The notes beneath the pieces were generated by a model that was given only the letters and a program-made list of their open reading frames with translations, did not search any database and was not told the DNA's origin. Made by a program: the position numbers and the translations under genes. A stretch of 64,000 nucleotides of DNA from Acidimicrobiia bacterium. Lineage in GTDB: Bacteria; Actinomycetota; Acidimicrobiia; Acidimicrobiales; Poriferisodalaceae. Positions 24,583-33,252 of the stretch are shown one piece after another; the first letter of the stretch is position 1; each line of letters opens with the position of its first letter. The stretch spans positions 1-64,000 of the forward strand of contig JAJDVQ010000102.1 in assembly GCA_022826045.1 (NCBI GenBank). Reading direction: 5' to 3'.

Positions 24583-26766
24583 CTACAGGTCGACTCCGGC
24601 GAGGGGCGTGAGCGTGGCGAGGTCGTGGACTTCGAGCCGGCCACGACGGCTCCCATCGAACCCCCAGCCCTTGAAGCTCAGCGTCCACAGCTCGTCGCCG
24701 ATCACGATGCTGCGCACGATCCGCCGCGGCTCGTGGTTCCACCAGCAGATCGAGACCGACTCGTCGCCCCGCAGCAGACCCAGTCGCGCAACCTCGTCTT
24801 CGAAGTAGGGCTCGGGGTAGCAGTCGAAGCCGGTCATGCCCGTCTCGCCGGACTCGCAGGCCAGCACCTCGCTGCTGGCCTCGACGATCAGGAACTCGAC
24901 CTCGGTGGAGAACTCGCTGCGCTCGGCCGACGGCAGGTCGTCGACGGTGAGCTTGCGGCAGTCGGTGATGCCGGGCTGCTCGTCGGCCTCGGCGTGCGAC
25001 ACGCGGCCGAACTCCCGGACAGACCGGTCGTCGGCATGCAGCACCACGGCCCCGGAGAAGTCCTGCCACACCGTCACCGGCACCACGGCGAGCCGTTCGG
25101 GTGCCCACCACAGGAACGCCCGGTGGTCCCAGCCGACGTCGTGCCACCCGTCGGGTGCAGCCCACACCGACACCTCGCGGGGATCGGCGAGGTTGCTGAC
25201 GTCGAACAGCGACACCTTCGCGCCGGTGATGCGCCCGTCGAGATCCGCGTCGGTGCCCACGCCGAGCACGAGGTCGTCGCTGATGGGATGCAGGTAGCTG
25301 GAGAACCCGGGGATCTTCAGCTCGCCGATCACCCGCGGATCGGCCGGTACGGACAGGTCGATGGTGTAGAAGGGGTCGATCTGGCGGAATGTGACCACGT
25401 AGCCGATGTCGCCGGCGAAGCGCACCGACTGGACGTTCTCGCCCCGGCCGATGTCGCCTACGCTGCCGATCTCGACCAGATCGTCGCCCTGCTGTTCGAG
25501 CACCCGCACATGCGACTCCGACTCGTCGCCCCAGGGGTCGCGCACGGTGGTGACCACCCGCAGGTAGCCCTCGTGCTCGGACAGCGAGAACTGGTTGTGG
25601 ATCTCTCCGGTCACGTCGCCCGAGGCCTCGTAGCCGGCGCGACCGCCGCCGGAGATGTCGAACCGGTGCAAGGCAGTGCGGCGCTCCTGCCAAGCACGCC
25701 TCCAGCCATCCTCGTCGTCGTCGAACTGCTCGGGGTCGAGCCAGCGGGTCGTCGCGACGTACAGCGAGCCGACCGATGCGTACACGGTGTCGCCGGGGGC
25801 GGTGACGGCGGTCGATGACGACGGGTCGAGATCGCCGCTGACCGGCACGCTCATCACGGTGCTGACGCCGAAGCCGGAGAACACCGACGGCGCATGCACC
25901 TCTGCGCAGTCAGTGAGCTGCTGGCCCCCGGCGATGTCGCGATCGCCAGTCGCGTAGCGGGGCAGCCAGTCGTCGAGCGTCGAGTTGAGCACTGCCTCGC
26001 GGTTCACCCGCTCGGCGGCGTCCTCGCCTTGGGGGTTCTGCGGGTACACGAACGGGAAGTTGTGCTGCGGGTCGTAGCGCATGATGACGCGTGCAGTGCC
26101 CCCGACGCTGCGGGCGCTCAGGTAGTCGCCCTCCACCCGCATGGTGCCGACGATCGACAGCCGGTTGCTGGTCAGATCAATGCGCTGCAGCACCGTCTGC
26201 GGCACATGGGTGTCCTCGTCGTAGGAGCGCACGATCAGCAGCAGGCTGTCCCCGTCGATGAACAGCTCAGACGACCAGCCCTCAGCCGCTTCGACCGTGT
26301 CGATCACTTGGCGCCGGGCGACGTCCACGACGACGAGTTCGCCGCCCGACAGCGTGAAGATGCGACGACCGTCGGTCTTGACGACATCGGCCTCGTCGAC
26401 GCCCCGTTCCTGCACATTGGTGCCCGAGAAGTCGACGCCCTCCACCGGGGACCCGGCCGAGACGGCGCCGCTGTCGTCCGAGTCGGCCATCGCCTCGTCC
26501 ATCATCTCGTCCTCCGCGGGGCCGAACCAGCCCCCGCCGCCGAAGCCCCACGGGCCGACCCGCGCTGCGTACTCGTTGCGCAGGTGATCCAGCAGCGCGC
26601 CGCAGTCATCGAAGCGCACCAGCGCAGCCGTGAGAACGATGTCGTCCTCGCCGAGCACGACGAGCGGCAGGTCTTGATCGTCGGCGGAATCAGACGTCCC
26701 TGTGCACGCGGCAGCGAGCAGTGCCGCACAAAGAGGAACGGCGAGTGTCCGGTGCAAGAGTCGCAT
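24583..26766 (-). CDS. secreted beta-propeller lipoprotein
   Basis: The 727-residue protein begins with a lipoprotein signal (MRLLHRTLAVPLCAALLAAAC, cleavage before the Cys) and should be anchored outside the membrane. An acidic linker follows, then the Beta-propeller family segment NVQERGVDEADVVKTDGRRI and repeated blade-like strands over about residues 120-700, matching PF09826 (C-terminal beta-propeller). The role of the family is unknown. GAGG lies 8 nt before ATG 26766; the longer open frame upstream has no signal peptide. The gene is divergent from the epimerase gene. Confidence 0.8.
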   Translation of the reverse strand: MRLLHRTLAVPLCAALLAAACTGTSDSADDQDLPLVVLGEDDIVLTAALVRFDDCGALLDHLRNEYAARVGPWGFGGGGWFGPAEDEMMDEAMADSDDSGAVSAGSPVEGVDFSGTNVQERGVDEADVVKTDGRRIFTLSGGELVVVDVARRQVIDTVEAAEGWSSELFIDGDSLLLIVRSYDEDTHVPQTVLQRIDLTSNRLSIVGTMRVEGDYLSARSVGGTARVIMRYDPQHNFPFVYPQNPQGEDAAERVNREAVLNSTLDDWLPRYATGDRDIAGGQQLTDCAEVHAPSVFSGFGVSTVMSVPVSGDLDPSSSTAVTAPGDTVYASVGSLYVATTRWLDPEQFDDDEDGWRRAWQERRTALHRFDISGGGRAGYEASGDVTGEIHNQFSLSEHEGYLRVVTTVRDPWGDESESHVRVLEQQGDDLVEIGSVGDIGRGENVQSVRFAGDIGYVVTFRQIDPFYTIDLSVPADPRVIGELKIPGFSSYLHPISDDLVLGVGTDADLDGRITGAKVSLFDVSNLADPREVSVWAAPDGWHDVGWDHRAFLWWAPERLAVVPVTVWQDFSGAVVLHADDRSVREFGRVSHAEADEQPGITDCRKLTVDDLPSAERSEFSTEVEFLIVEASSEVLACESGETGMTGFDCYPEPYFEDEVARLGLLRGDESVSICWWNHEPRRIVRSIVIGDELWTLSFKGWGFDGSRRGRLEVHDLATLTPLAGVDL

Positions 26767-26823
26767 GTCGGTGTCCTCAGTTGCCGCGCCAGTCGGACCG
26801 GCCCGTTGGGTCATCATGGTGTC

Positions 26824-27738
26824 ATGCAGACCTTGAGAATCGCGGTCACGGGCATTCGAGGGCTGATCGGCAGCGCACTCGCAGCCAGCCTGCGCGCGGA
26901 CGGCCATGAAGTCGTCGGCATCTCTCGACGACCCGACGCTCCGACCGGCGACGAGAATCCCGGCACTCGGACGATCGCGTGGGACGTGGCGGCGGGGACG
27001 ATCGACGCATTTGCGCTCGAGGGGCTCGATGCCGTCGTCCACTTGGCGGGGGAGAGCATCGGCGGGCGGTGGACCGAGGCGCGCAAGGCGGCGATCATGT
27101 CGAGCCGCGTTGATTCCGCTCGGCTGCTTGCCGGGGTCATCCGGGAGCTCGATGCCAAGCCGTCGGTGTTCGTCTGCGGCTCGGCGATCGGCTTCTACGG
27201 CGACCGGGGCGACGAAGAGCTGACCGAGCGGTCGCTGCCTGGCGACGGATTCTTGGCCGACGTGTGCATGCGCTGGGAGCGCGCTGCGGTGCCGATCGCT
27301 GACGTCGGTGTGCGCTTGGTGCGCATCCGCACCGGTCTCGTCGTGGGACCCGGTGCCGAGGCCATCGAGCGGATGGAGAAGATCACGCGGCTCGGCGCCG
27401 GCGGTCCGCTGGGAAGCGGCCGCCAGTGGTGGAGCTGGATCAGCCTGGACGACGAGGTGAGGGCCATCCGCCATCTCATCGACAGCGACGCCAGCGGCGC
27501 GTTCAACCTGACGGCACCCAATCCCGTCCGCCAGCGCGACTTCCAGCGTGCGCTGAGCGCAGCGATGCGACGCCCGTCATTCATGCCGGCGCCCCGGTTC
27601 GCGATCCGTGCAGCGCTCGGCGAGATGGGCCAGGCACTGCTGCTCGACTCGACGCGGGTGCTGCCCGACGCCCTCACCGAGGACGGCTTCGAGTTCAGCC
27701 ACCCCGACCTCGCAACCGCTCTCGCTGCTGCCGTCTGA
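26824..27738 (+). CDS. TIGR01777-type NAD(P)-binding epimerase (SulA/YfcH-like)
   Basis: The 304-residue protein has the Rossmann motif VTGIRGLIGSAL, the SDR-like VHLAGESIGGRWT, the VCGSAIGFYGDRGDE segment characteristic of TIGR01777 and a C-terminal DUF1731 part (MPAPRFAIRAALGEMGQALL). Usual GxxGxxG is seen as GIRGLIG. The reaction is unknown for most members; some affect cell division. ATG 26824 starts directly at the conserved MQTLRIAVTG. No ribosome site or -10 box was clear. Confidence 0.85.
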   Translation: MQTLRIAVTGIRGLIGSALAASLRADGHEVVGISRRPDAPTGDENPGTRTIAWDVAAGTIDAFALEGLDAVVHLAGESIGGRWTEARKAAIMSSRVDSARLLAGVIRELDAKPSVFVCGSAIGFYGDRGDEELTERSLPGDGFLADVCMRWERAAVPIADVGVRLVRIRTGLVVGPGAEAIERMEKITRLGAGGPLGSGRQWWSWISLDDEVRAIRHLIDSDASGAFNLTAPNPVRQRDFQRALSAAMRRPSFMPAPRFAIRAALGEMGQALLLDSTRVLPDALTEDGFEFSHPDLATALAAAV

Positions 27739-27776
27739 CAGAACGCTTCGCTTGCCACGTGTGGCGCTGTGGCTTC

Positions 27777-27789
27777 TAGCGTGACCGGC
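27777..27789 (+). promoter_or_regulatory. TANNNT -10 box, leaderless start of the acylase gene
   Basis: TAGCGT at 27777-27782 lies 7 nt before ATG 27790. TTGCCA at 27752-27757 is a possible -35 element with a long 19-nt spacer. Confidence 0.45.
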
Positions 27790-30060
27790 ATGGCACAGAG
27801 CGATGGTCCTGGCAGCGGCGCCGTTGGCGCGCTGGGAGCAACAGTCCGCCGGGATCGGTGGGGCATTGCTCATGTCGAGGCGCCGTCGGCCGAGGCTGCG
27901 TTCGCGGCGCAGGGCTGGGTGGCGGCCGACGACCGGATCTGGCAGATGGAGTGGGACCGGCGCCGGGCGCTTGGGCGTTGGGCCGAGGTCGTCGGGATGG
28001 CCGGGGCGCGTGAGGACGCCTTCTTCCGCCGACTCGGACTGGCCGCGATTTCCCGAGCCGACTACGCAGCGCTGGATGGGCGCACCCAGGCGATGTGCGA
28101 GGCCTATGCACGGGGCGTGAACCGCTGGCTTGATGACCATGGCGACGCTTTGCCGGCCGAATTCGAGCATCATCCGGCGCCGCCGGAGCCTTGGGAACCG
28201 TGGCACTGCGTGGCCGTGTACAAGCTGCGCCACATCTTCATGGGAACCCTCACCCGCAAGCTGTGGCGGGGGCGGATCATGGCTCAGGCTGGCCCCGAAG
28301 CCGTGATGGCCACGGTCGGCGACACCGAGGCCGACGCGGCGATGGTGCCGGGAGACGGGCCCCGTCCCGATCTGCTGGCCGACGCAGCGAGCGTGCTCGA
28401 CGCGTGCGCAGCCGACATGGCGGCGCTGGCAGCGGCGATGGACTCCGACGGCGCCTCCAACTCGTGGGCGCTCAGCGGGCAGCGCACTGCCAGCGGCAAG
28501 CCGCTGCTGGCCGGCGACCCGCACCGCGGCATCGAGTTCCCGAACGTGTACCACCAGTGCCACCTGCGCTGCGACGAGTTCGATGCGATCGGGATGGGAT
28601 TCCCTGGCGTGCCCGGCTTCCCGCACTTCGGCCACAACGCCGAGGTGGCGTGGGGCATCACGCACGGCATGTGCGACGACACCGACGTGTTCGTGGAGCG
28701 CTTCCAGCCTGGCTCGGCATTGGGCGAGCCGTGGCGCACCGAGGAACTCGAAATCCGGGGCGAGGGCACGGTCGAGGTGCTGTGCGGCTCCACGCCCCGG
28801 GGCCCGGTGGTGCTGGGCGATCCCGCCGACGGTGTAGCGCTGTCGATGCAGTGGACCGGCATGTTCGGCCCCGACACGACGCTGGATGCCCTGTGGCCGA
28901 TGCTGGTGGCGGGATCGACGGCCGAGCTGGTCGAGGCGGTACGGCCGTGGGTGCTGCCGGTCAACAATCTGCTGGCGGCCGACCGGGATGGCTCGATCGC
29001 GTTCAAGATCCGGGGGCGTGTGGTCGAACGCTCGCCGGCGAGTCGCTGGACGCCTGTGCCGGGGACCGATGAGTTCGCTTGGGACGGCCTCGAGCCGGTG
29101 CCATTCGAGGACCTGCCGGAATGGGCCGATCCCGAACGCGGCTTCCTCGTGACGGCCAACAACCGCACCGCCGACGGCGGCCCGTACATCTCGCTGGATT
29201 TCGCCGGCCCGAGCCGCCACGATCGCATCTGCGAGCTGCTGACTCCGCTGACGGGTGCCACGGTGGACGACATGAGCGCCGTCCACGGCGACGTGACCTC
29301 GCTCGTGGCTGCCAACTTGTTGGGCCTGATCACCGAGTACGCGGTCGAGTGCGGTCACGAGCTCTCGCACACGCTGCTGGACATGCTCGCTGACTGGGAC
29401 CAGCGCATGACGGTCGACTCAGCTCCGGCGACGATCTACGCAGTCGTCAAGCGCCGGCTCATCGAGGCCATCGTCGAACGCCTCGGCATCGCCGGCGCCC
29501 AGCTCGGCGCAGCGGGATGGCCGCCTGCGGCCGAAGCCAGCCGGATGGCAGCGGGCGCCGCCACGCGCATGCTCTGCGAGCGCAACCTCGACGTGGTGCC
29601 GGGACTCGACAACCCCATCGGCCGGCGCATGGCCGCCAGCGCCTGCGTCGACGAGACCGCAGCCGAGCTGACCCAGCGGCTCGGCCCCGACCCGCAGGCA
29701 TGGACGTGGGGCAAGGTGCACCGCATGGCCTCGCCGCACCCGCTCGCCTCAGCGCTCGCTGCGGCAAGGGACCTGCACCCGCCGGTCGACGGCTGCGCCG
29801 GCGACGGCGACACGGTCCGTCAGGGCGGAACCGCACCCGAGACGGGCGAGCGGGCCATCCACGGCTCGGTTGCCCGCTACGCATTCGACCTCGGCAATTG
29901 GGACAATTCCGGCTGGGTGGTCCCCCATGGCGTGTCGGGTGTGCGCAACAGCGGCCACGATCTCGACCAGCGCCAGGCCTGGCTCGGCTGCGAGCTGCTG
30001 CCCATGGCCTACAGCCCAGAAGCAGTGGCCGCGGTCACGGAGCATGAACACGAGATCTAG
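27790..30060 (+). CDS. penicillin acylase-family N-terminal-nucleophile hydrolase
   Basis: The 756-residue protein matches the penicillin acylase/acyl-homoserine-lactone acylase family (PF01804). The alpha-chain part has WGIAHVEAPS and GWVAADDRIWQMEW. The nucleophile is S223 in GASNSWALSG, the expected self-cleavage point between residues 222 and 223 that would free the beta-chain. PHFGHNAEVAWGITHG and VNNLLAADRDGSIAF are further family blocks. It should hydrolyse an amide bond. Most relatives are exported, but no signal peptide is visible here, so it may be cytoplasmic. In-frame GTGs at 27769 and 27781 are less likely starts. Confidence 0.85.
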   Translation: MAQSDGPGSGAVGALGATVRRDRWGIAHVEAPSAEAAFAAQGWVAADDRIWQMEWDRRRALGRWAEVVGMAGAREDAFFRRLGLAAISRADYAALDGRTQAMCEAYARGVNRWLDDHGDALPAEFEHHPAPPEPWEPWHCVAVYKLRHIFMGTLTRKLWRGRIMAQAGPEAVMATVGDTEADAAMVPGDGPRPDLLADAASVLDACAADMAALAAAMDSDGASNSWALSGQRTASGKPLLAGDPHRGIEFPNVYHQCHLRCDEFDAIGMGFPGVPGFPHFGHNAEVAWGITHGMCDDTDVFVERFQPGSALGEPWRTEELEIRGEGTVEVLCGSTPRGPVVLGDPADGVALSMQWTGMFGPDTTLDALWPMLVAGSTAELVEAVRPWVLPVNNLLAADRDGSIAFKIRGRVVERSPASRWTPVPGTDEFAWDGLEPVPFEDLPEWADPERGFLVTANNRTADGGPYISLDFAGPSRHDRICELLTPLTGATVDDMSAVHGDVTSLVAANLLGLITEYAVECGHELSHTLLDMLADWDQRMTVDSAPATIYAVVKRRLIEAIVERLGIAGAQLGAAGWPPAAEASRMAAGAATRMLCERNLDVVPGLDNPIGRRMAASACVDETAAELTQRLGPDPQAWTWGKVHRMASPHPLASALAAARDLHPPVDGCAGDGDTVRQGGTAPETGERAIHGSVARYAFDLGNWDNSGWVVPHGVSGVRNSGHDLDQRQAWLGCELLPMAYSPEAVAAVTEHEHEI

Positions 30061-30108
30061 TCCAGTGTCGCGCCACCGCAGCTGCGCACGTAGCGCGACG
30101 GAGTCGTC

Positions 30109-30447
30109 GTGAGTCCCGACTCGGACGCTGCGCAGTTCGTTCGCCGGCACGAGTTGTCGCCCGAAGCCATCGCCTACAAGTCCCAGCGCAAACCGTCGGT
30201 GCCGATCCAGATGCCCGATCTGACCGACCATGCAGCGGTGGCGCGCTGGCGTGCCGAAACCAATGCGCTGTGGGGCGAAGACGACGACCCTGCGGTGCCT
30301 CACCGCCGGGCCACGGCCGCGGGCGTCGACGTCACGCTCGATCTCTGGGAGCACATGTGGCACACGTGGCACTACCACGACCTGCCCGAGGCCGACCAAG
30401 CACTCGCCGAAGCCGCTGCCTTCCTGTCGGCACACCTCACCCCGTGA
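30109..30447 (+). pseudogene. internally deleted alpha/beta hydrolase (fold-3) remnant
   Basis: The 112 codons look like the two ends of an HSL-type (fold-3) esterase joined in frame. Residues 1-55 resemble the N-terminal cap (IQMPDLTDHAAVARWRAE). From about residue 64, AVPHRRATAAGVDVTLDLWE is the C-terminal strand and helix, and HMWHTWH holds the usual catalytic-His position. The HGGG oxyanion loop and the GDSAG nucleophile elbow are absent; full members are about 300 residues. It might still make a small protein, but hydrolase activity is not expected. The GTG start has no clear ribosome site. Confidence 0.5.
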
Positions 30448-30456
30448 GCGGGGCGA

Positions 30457-30684
30457 TCAGTTCGCTGACTCTTGCCATTCGTCCCGGGAAATCCCGGCTT
30501 GGCCGAGGATGACTGCGAGCAGCTGCGGGCTGATGTCGCCGCTGTGCGGGTTCGGCAAGCGCAGCTTGCGCTTGTCTTTGTGCATCATCTGATGCTTGCT
30601 GCCGTGCCACGGACCGGTCCAGCCGAGCCTTCGCAGCGACTTGATCAAGTCCCGCCGGCTGACCGGGCTCAGCCGCTGGCTCAT
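30457..30684 (-). CDS. hicA: HicA-type toxin
   Basis: This 75-residue protein of the HicA/YcfA mRNA interferase family has the dsRNA-binding-like fold with GSKHQMMHKDKRKLRLPNPH, including the catalytic His, and the end DISPQLLAVILGQAGIS. Its ATG overlaps the stop of hicB (ATGA). Most HicAB pairs put the toxin first; here the antitoxin precedes it. Confidence 0.88.
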   Translation of the reverse strand: MSQRLSPVSRRDLIKSLRRLGWTGPWHGSKHQMMHKDKRKLRLPNPHSGDISPQLLAVILGQAGISRDEWQESAN

Positions 30685-30974
30685 TGCGTGACGTAGATGC
30701 TTACCCCGTCGATGCTGGGAATGTCGTCGTCACCGTGCTCGATCTTCAGGGAGGCCCAGTCGATGAGCACTTCGAACAGCTCTTCTTTCGCCGCGCTCAC
30801 GTCCGCACCATGAGCCCACACGCCATCCAAGCCCTCGACGGTCACCACGACGCCTGCCGGATCGTCGATGTCCTGCGTGCAGGCGTGTCCGAGGGCCGCT
30901 TCGGCCCAGGCAGCCATTTGCACTTGATCATCACTGGAAGCGTGGACAGGTGGCGTTCGGGGTGCGGCAACCAC
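30681..30974 (-). CDS. hicB: HicB-type antitoxin
   Basis: The 97-residue protein has the RNase-H-like partial fold of HicB: VVVTVEGLDGVWAHGADVSA followed by a helix (KEELFEVLIDWASL) and the closing IPSIDGVSIY. It should inhibit HicA. No separate ribbon-helix-helix or HTH domain is seen, so operator binding, if any, would need the short N-terminal part. GTG 30974 is favoured by AGGAG 7 nt upstream over GTG 30989. An inverted repeat (CGCAG, 9-nt spacer, CTGCG) lies just upstream. The pair may also be read through from the hydrolase operon 90 nt upstream. Confidence 0.75.
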   Translation of the reverse strand: MVAAPRTPPVHASSDDQVQMAAWAEAALGHACTQDIDDPAGVVVTVEGLDGVWAHGADVSAAKEELFEVLIDWASLKIEHGDDDIPSIDGVSIYVTQ

Positions 30975-31064
30975 ATCCTTGCTCCTCACCCTCGCAGTCT
31001 CTCACGCTGCGTCTCCGACAGGCGAGCGGATTTCTGCAGCGGCGCTGTCCGGGATCGCGTGGCG

Positions 31065-31925
31065 TCAACCGGAGAGGTGGGACGTGACCGCAGCGACGAC
31101 TGCTGCTGACTGCTCGTAGGGGAGCATGTGGCCTGCGCCGTCGACCAGCTCGACCGTCGCGTCGGGAAGGGCCGCTTGCCATGCATCGGCGTAGGCGGGC
31201 GGGATCAGGCGGTCTTGGCGGCCCCACACCAGCAGCGTGGGCACCGTCACCCGGTAGGCCCGCTCGGAGAAGCGCCGGTTGGGGATCGGGAACAGGATCT
31301 TGCCGGCCATGCCCTGCTGGCGAGCCCGCGCCACCATGAAGCGCGTGAGCGTTTCGTTGTCGGAGAAGTCGGCACCGCCGGTCAGCACCTCCTCGCCCAC
31401 ATTGGGATCGGCGAAGAGCACCTCGGCAAGCTGGTAGGGGAGCATCGCGAAGATGTCGGGAATCGGGTGGTCGCCCAGCCACATCCCCGCAGGGCACAGC
31501 AGGGCCATGCGAGCCACCGACTGGGGCGCCAGCGCCGCCATCTCCGCAGCGATCATGCCGCCCATCGAGTGGCCCATCAGATGAAGCTCGGCAGCGCCGT
31601 CGGCGCGCAGCAGGCCCATCTCGGTGGCAACGTCCCAGCCGTGCAGCGCGAAGTCCTGCATGTCGGACAGGCGGTCCTCGTCGGTGTGCTCGCTCCAGGC
31701 AGGCCACACGGGTGCCACCACGCGCAGCCCGGCACCGGCCAGGCCGGCGAGCACCGGTTCGTCGCCCAGCCAGCCGCCTGCGCCGTGCAGCGCCAGCACG
31801 GTCGCCGCGCCGCTCGAAGCGCCGCCCGCGGGCTCGTAAACGCGCACTGGCGCCGTCACGCCCCGCCGAGTCGTGATGACGACCTCTTCGAAGGCCGGCG
31901 CAGGAGCCGTATCAGTGGCGCTCAT
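31065..31925 (-). CDS. alpha/beta hydrolase
   Basis: The 286-residue protein carries HGAGGWLGDE (oxyanion loop), the elbow MGHSMGGM with the nucleophilic Ser, VWGRQDRLIPP with the acid and GAGHMLPYE with the His. It is last in a four-gene minus-strand operon; its ATG overlaps the stop of the flavin monooxygenase gene (ATGA). A role in cleaving an ester or lactone made by the upstream oxygenases is inferred. Confidence 0.85.
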   Translation of the reverse strand: MSATDTAPAPAFEEVVITTRRGVTAPVRVYEPAGGASSGAATVLALHGAGGWLGDEPVLAGLAGAGLRVVAPVWPAWSEHTDEDRLSDMQDFALHGWDVATEMGLLRADGAAELHLMGHSMGGMIAAEMAALAPQSVARMALLCPAGMWLGDHPIPDIFAMLPYQLAEVLFADPNVGEEVLTGGADFSDNETLTRFMVARARQQGMAGKILFPIPNRRFSERAYRVTVPTLLVWGRQDRLIPPAYADAWQAALPDATVELVDGAGHMLPYEQSAAVVAAVTSHLSG

Positions 31926-33205
31926 GCCACCGGACCCTTGGGCGCCTCGGGGTAGCGGCGGGCGTCGGCCATGGTGTCCTCGGGACGCACCCGGTCATCC
32001 ATCGGCTTGCACCACCAGTCCTCCGCGTCGGCGAACTCGTCGCCCCAGATGCCGCGCAGCCCGGGCATCACCTTCTCTGCGAAGAGCTGGCTCGAGTAGC
32101 GGGTCTTCCAGTCGGGCATGTTGCCCATGTGCAGCAGGCAGAACACCGTGCCCACCCGCAGCCGCTTGATCATGTCCTCCATGCGCTCGCGCACGGTGTC
32201 GGGCGAGCCCGCAATGACGTAGCCGCCCTCCACTAGGTCCTTCCAGGTCAGCCGCTTGAACAGCGCCTGGTTCTCCTTGCGGAACTGGTCGAGCTTGCCT
32301 GCCTGGATGGTCTTGACCGTCCGGTAGCCCGGCGGGTCGGCGAAGCCGGGGAACACATGCAGGCAGCGGTTGAAGAAATACAGCATGTGCTCGCTGTAGA
32401 GCTCCTCGGCCTCGGCGTCGGTGGCCGCCGTGCAGATGATCTGCGCGAACCCCGCACGCCCCGGCGTCATGGACTTGTCGAGCTCGCCCACACGGTTCCA
32501 GTACCCGTCCATCAGCGTCTGGCCTGCGAGGTACCCGTTGAAGCTGAGGTAGGAGTAGTTGTAGTCGTTCTCGAGGCAGAAGTCCCACGTCTCGATCGAG
32601 CCCCCGCCGGGGATGTAGATCGGCGGGTGCGGCTGCTGGATCGGCTTGGGCCAGCAGTTCACGTAGCGCAGCTGGGTGTACTTGCCGTCGAATGCGAACA
32701 CATCGGGGTTGGTCCACGCCTCCATGATCAGGTCGTGGGCCTCGTAGTACTTCTCGCGGGTCAGCGCGGGGATCTGCCCGTAGGTGAAGTTGGTGTCCAT
32801 CGGGGTGCCCACCGGGAAGCCCGCCACCAGCCGACCGCCGCTGAGGCAGTCGAGCATGGCGAACTCCTCGGCCACCCGGTGCGGCGGGTTGTACAGGGCG
32901 ATCGAGTTGCCGATCACGCAGATCGCCGCCTGTGAGGTCCGCCGGGCCAAGCCCGCAGCGATGATGTTGGGGCTCGGCATGATGCCGTAGCCGTTCTGGT
33001 GATGCTCGTTGACACCGATGCCGTCGAAGCCGAGCTCGTCGGCGAACTCGAGCTGGTCCATGTACTCGTGGTAGACGCCGTTGGCGCGCTCGGGGTCGAA
33101 CAGCGAGCCGTCGATGTCTACCCAGACCGACCGGTGCTCGGTCTTGAAGTCATCGGGCAGATCGGGCCACGGCATCAGGTTGAACCAGCAGAACTTCACG
33201 GTCAT
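31922..33205 (-). CDS. LLM-class flavin-dependent monooxygenase
   Basis: This 427-residue protein has the bacterial luciferase TIM-barrel fold: FADELGFDGIGVNEHH near residue 53, AMLDCLSGGRLVAGFPVG, PPIYIPGGGSIETWDF and the late GGYVIAGSPDTVRERM. It uses reduced FMN or F420 to oxidise an organic substrate. GAAGGAG lies 8 nt before ATG 33205. It lies between the P450 gene (47 nt upstream) and the hydrolase gene (overlapping). Two oxygenases side by side point to breakdown of a hydrophobic compound. Confidence 0.87.
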   Translation of the reverse strand: MTVKFCWFNLMPWPDLPDDFKTEHRSVWVDIDGSLFDPERANGVYHEYMDQLEFADELGFDGIGVNEHHQNGYGIMPSPNIIAAGLARRTSQAAICVIGNSIALYNPPHRVAEEFAMLDCLSGGRLVAGFPVGTPMDTNFTYGQIPALTREKYYEAHDLIMEAWTNPDVFAFDGKYTQLRYVNCWPKPIQQPHPPIYIPGGGSIETWDFCLENDYNYSYLSFNGYLAGQTLMDGYWNRVGELDKSMTPGRAGFAQIICTAATDAEAEELYSEHMLYFFNRCLHVFPGFADPPGYRTVKTIQAGKLDQFRKENQALFKRLTWKDLVEGGYVIAGSPDTVRERMEDMIKRLRVGTVFCLLHMGNMPDWKTRYSSQLFAEKVMPGLRGIWGDEFADAEDWWCKPMDDRVRPEDTMADARRYPEAPKGPVA

Positions 33206-33252
33206 GTGGGGACTCCTTCGGGGCTTGGGCTCAGGCGAAGCAATGGTCGCGG

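Noticed and set aside
26767-27474. N-terminal extension of the beta-propeller lipoprotein
   Set aside because: It is antisense to the epimerase gene, and the lipoprotein signal begins at 26766.
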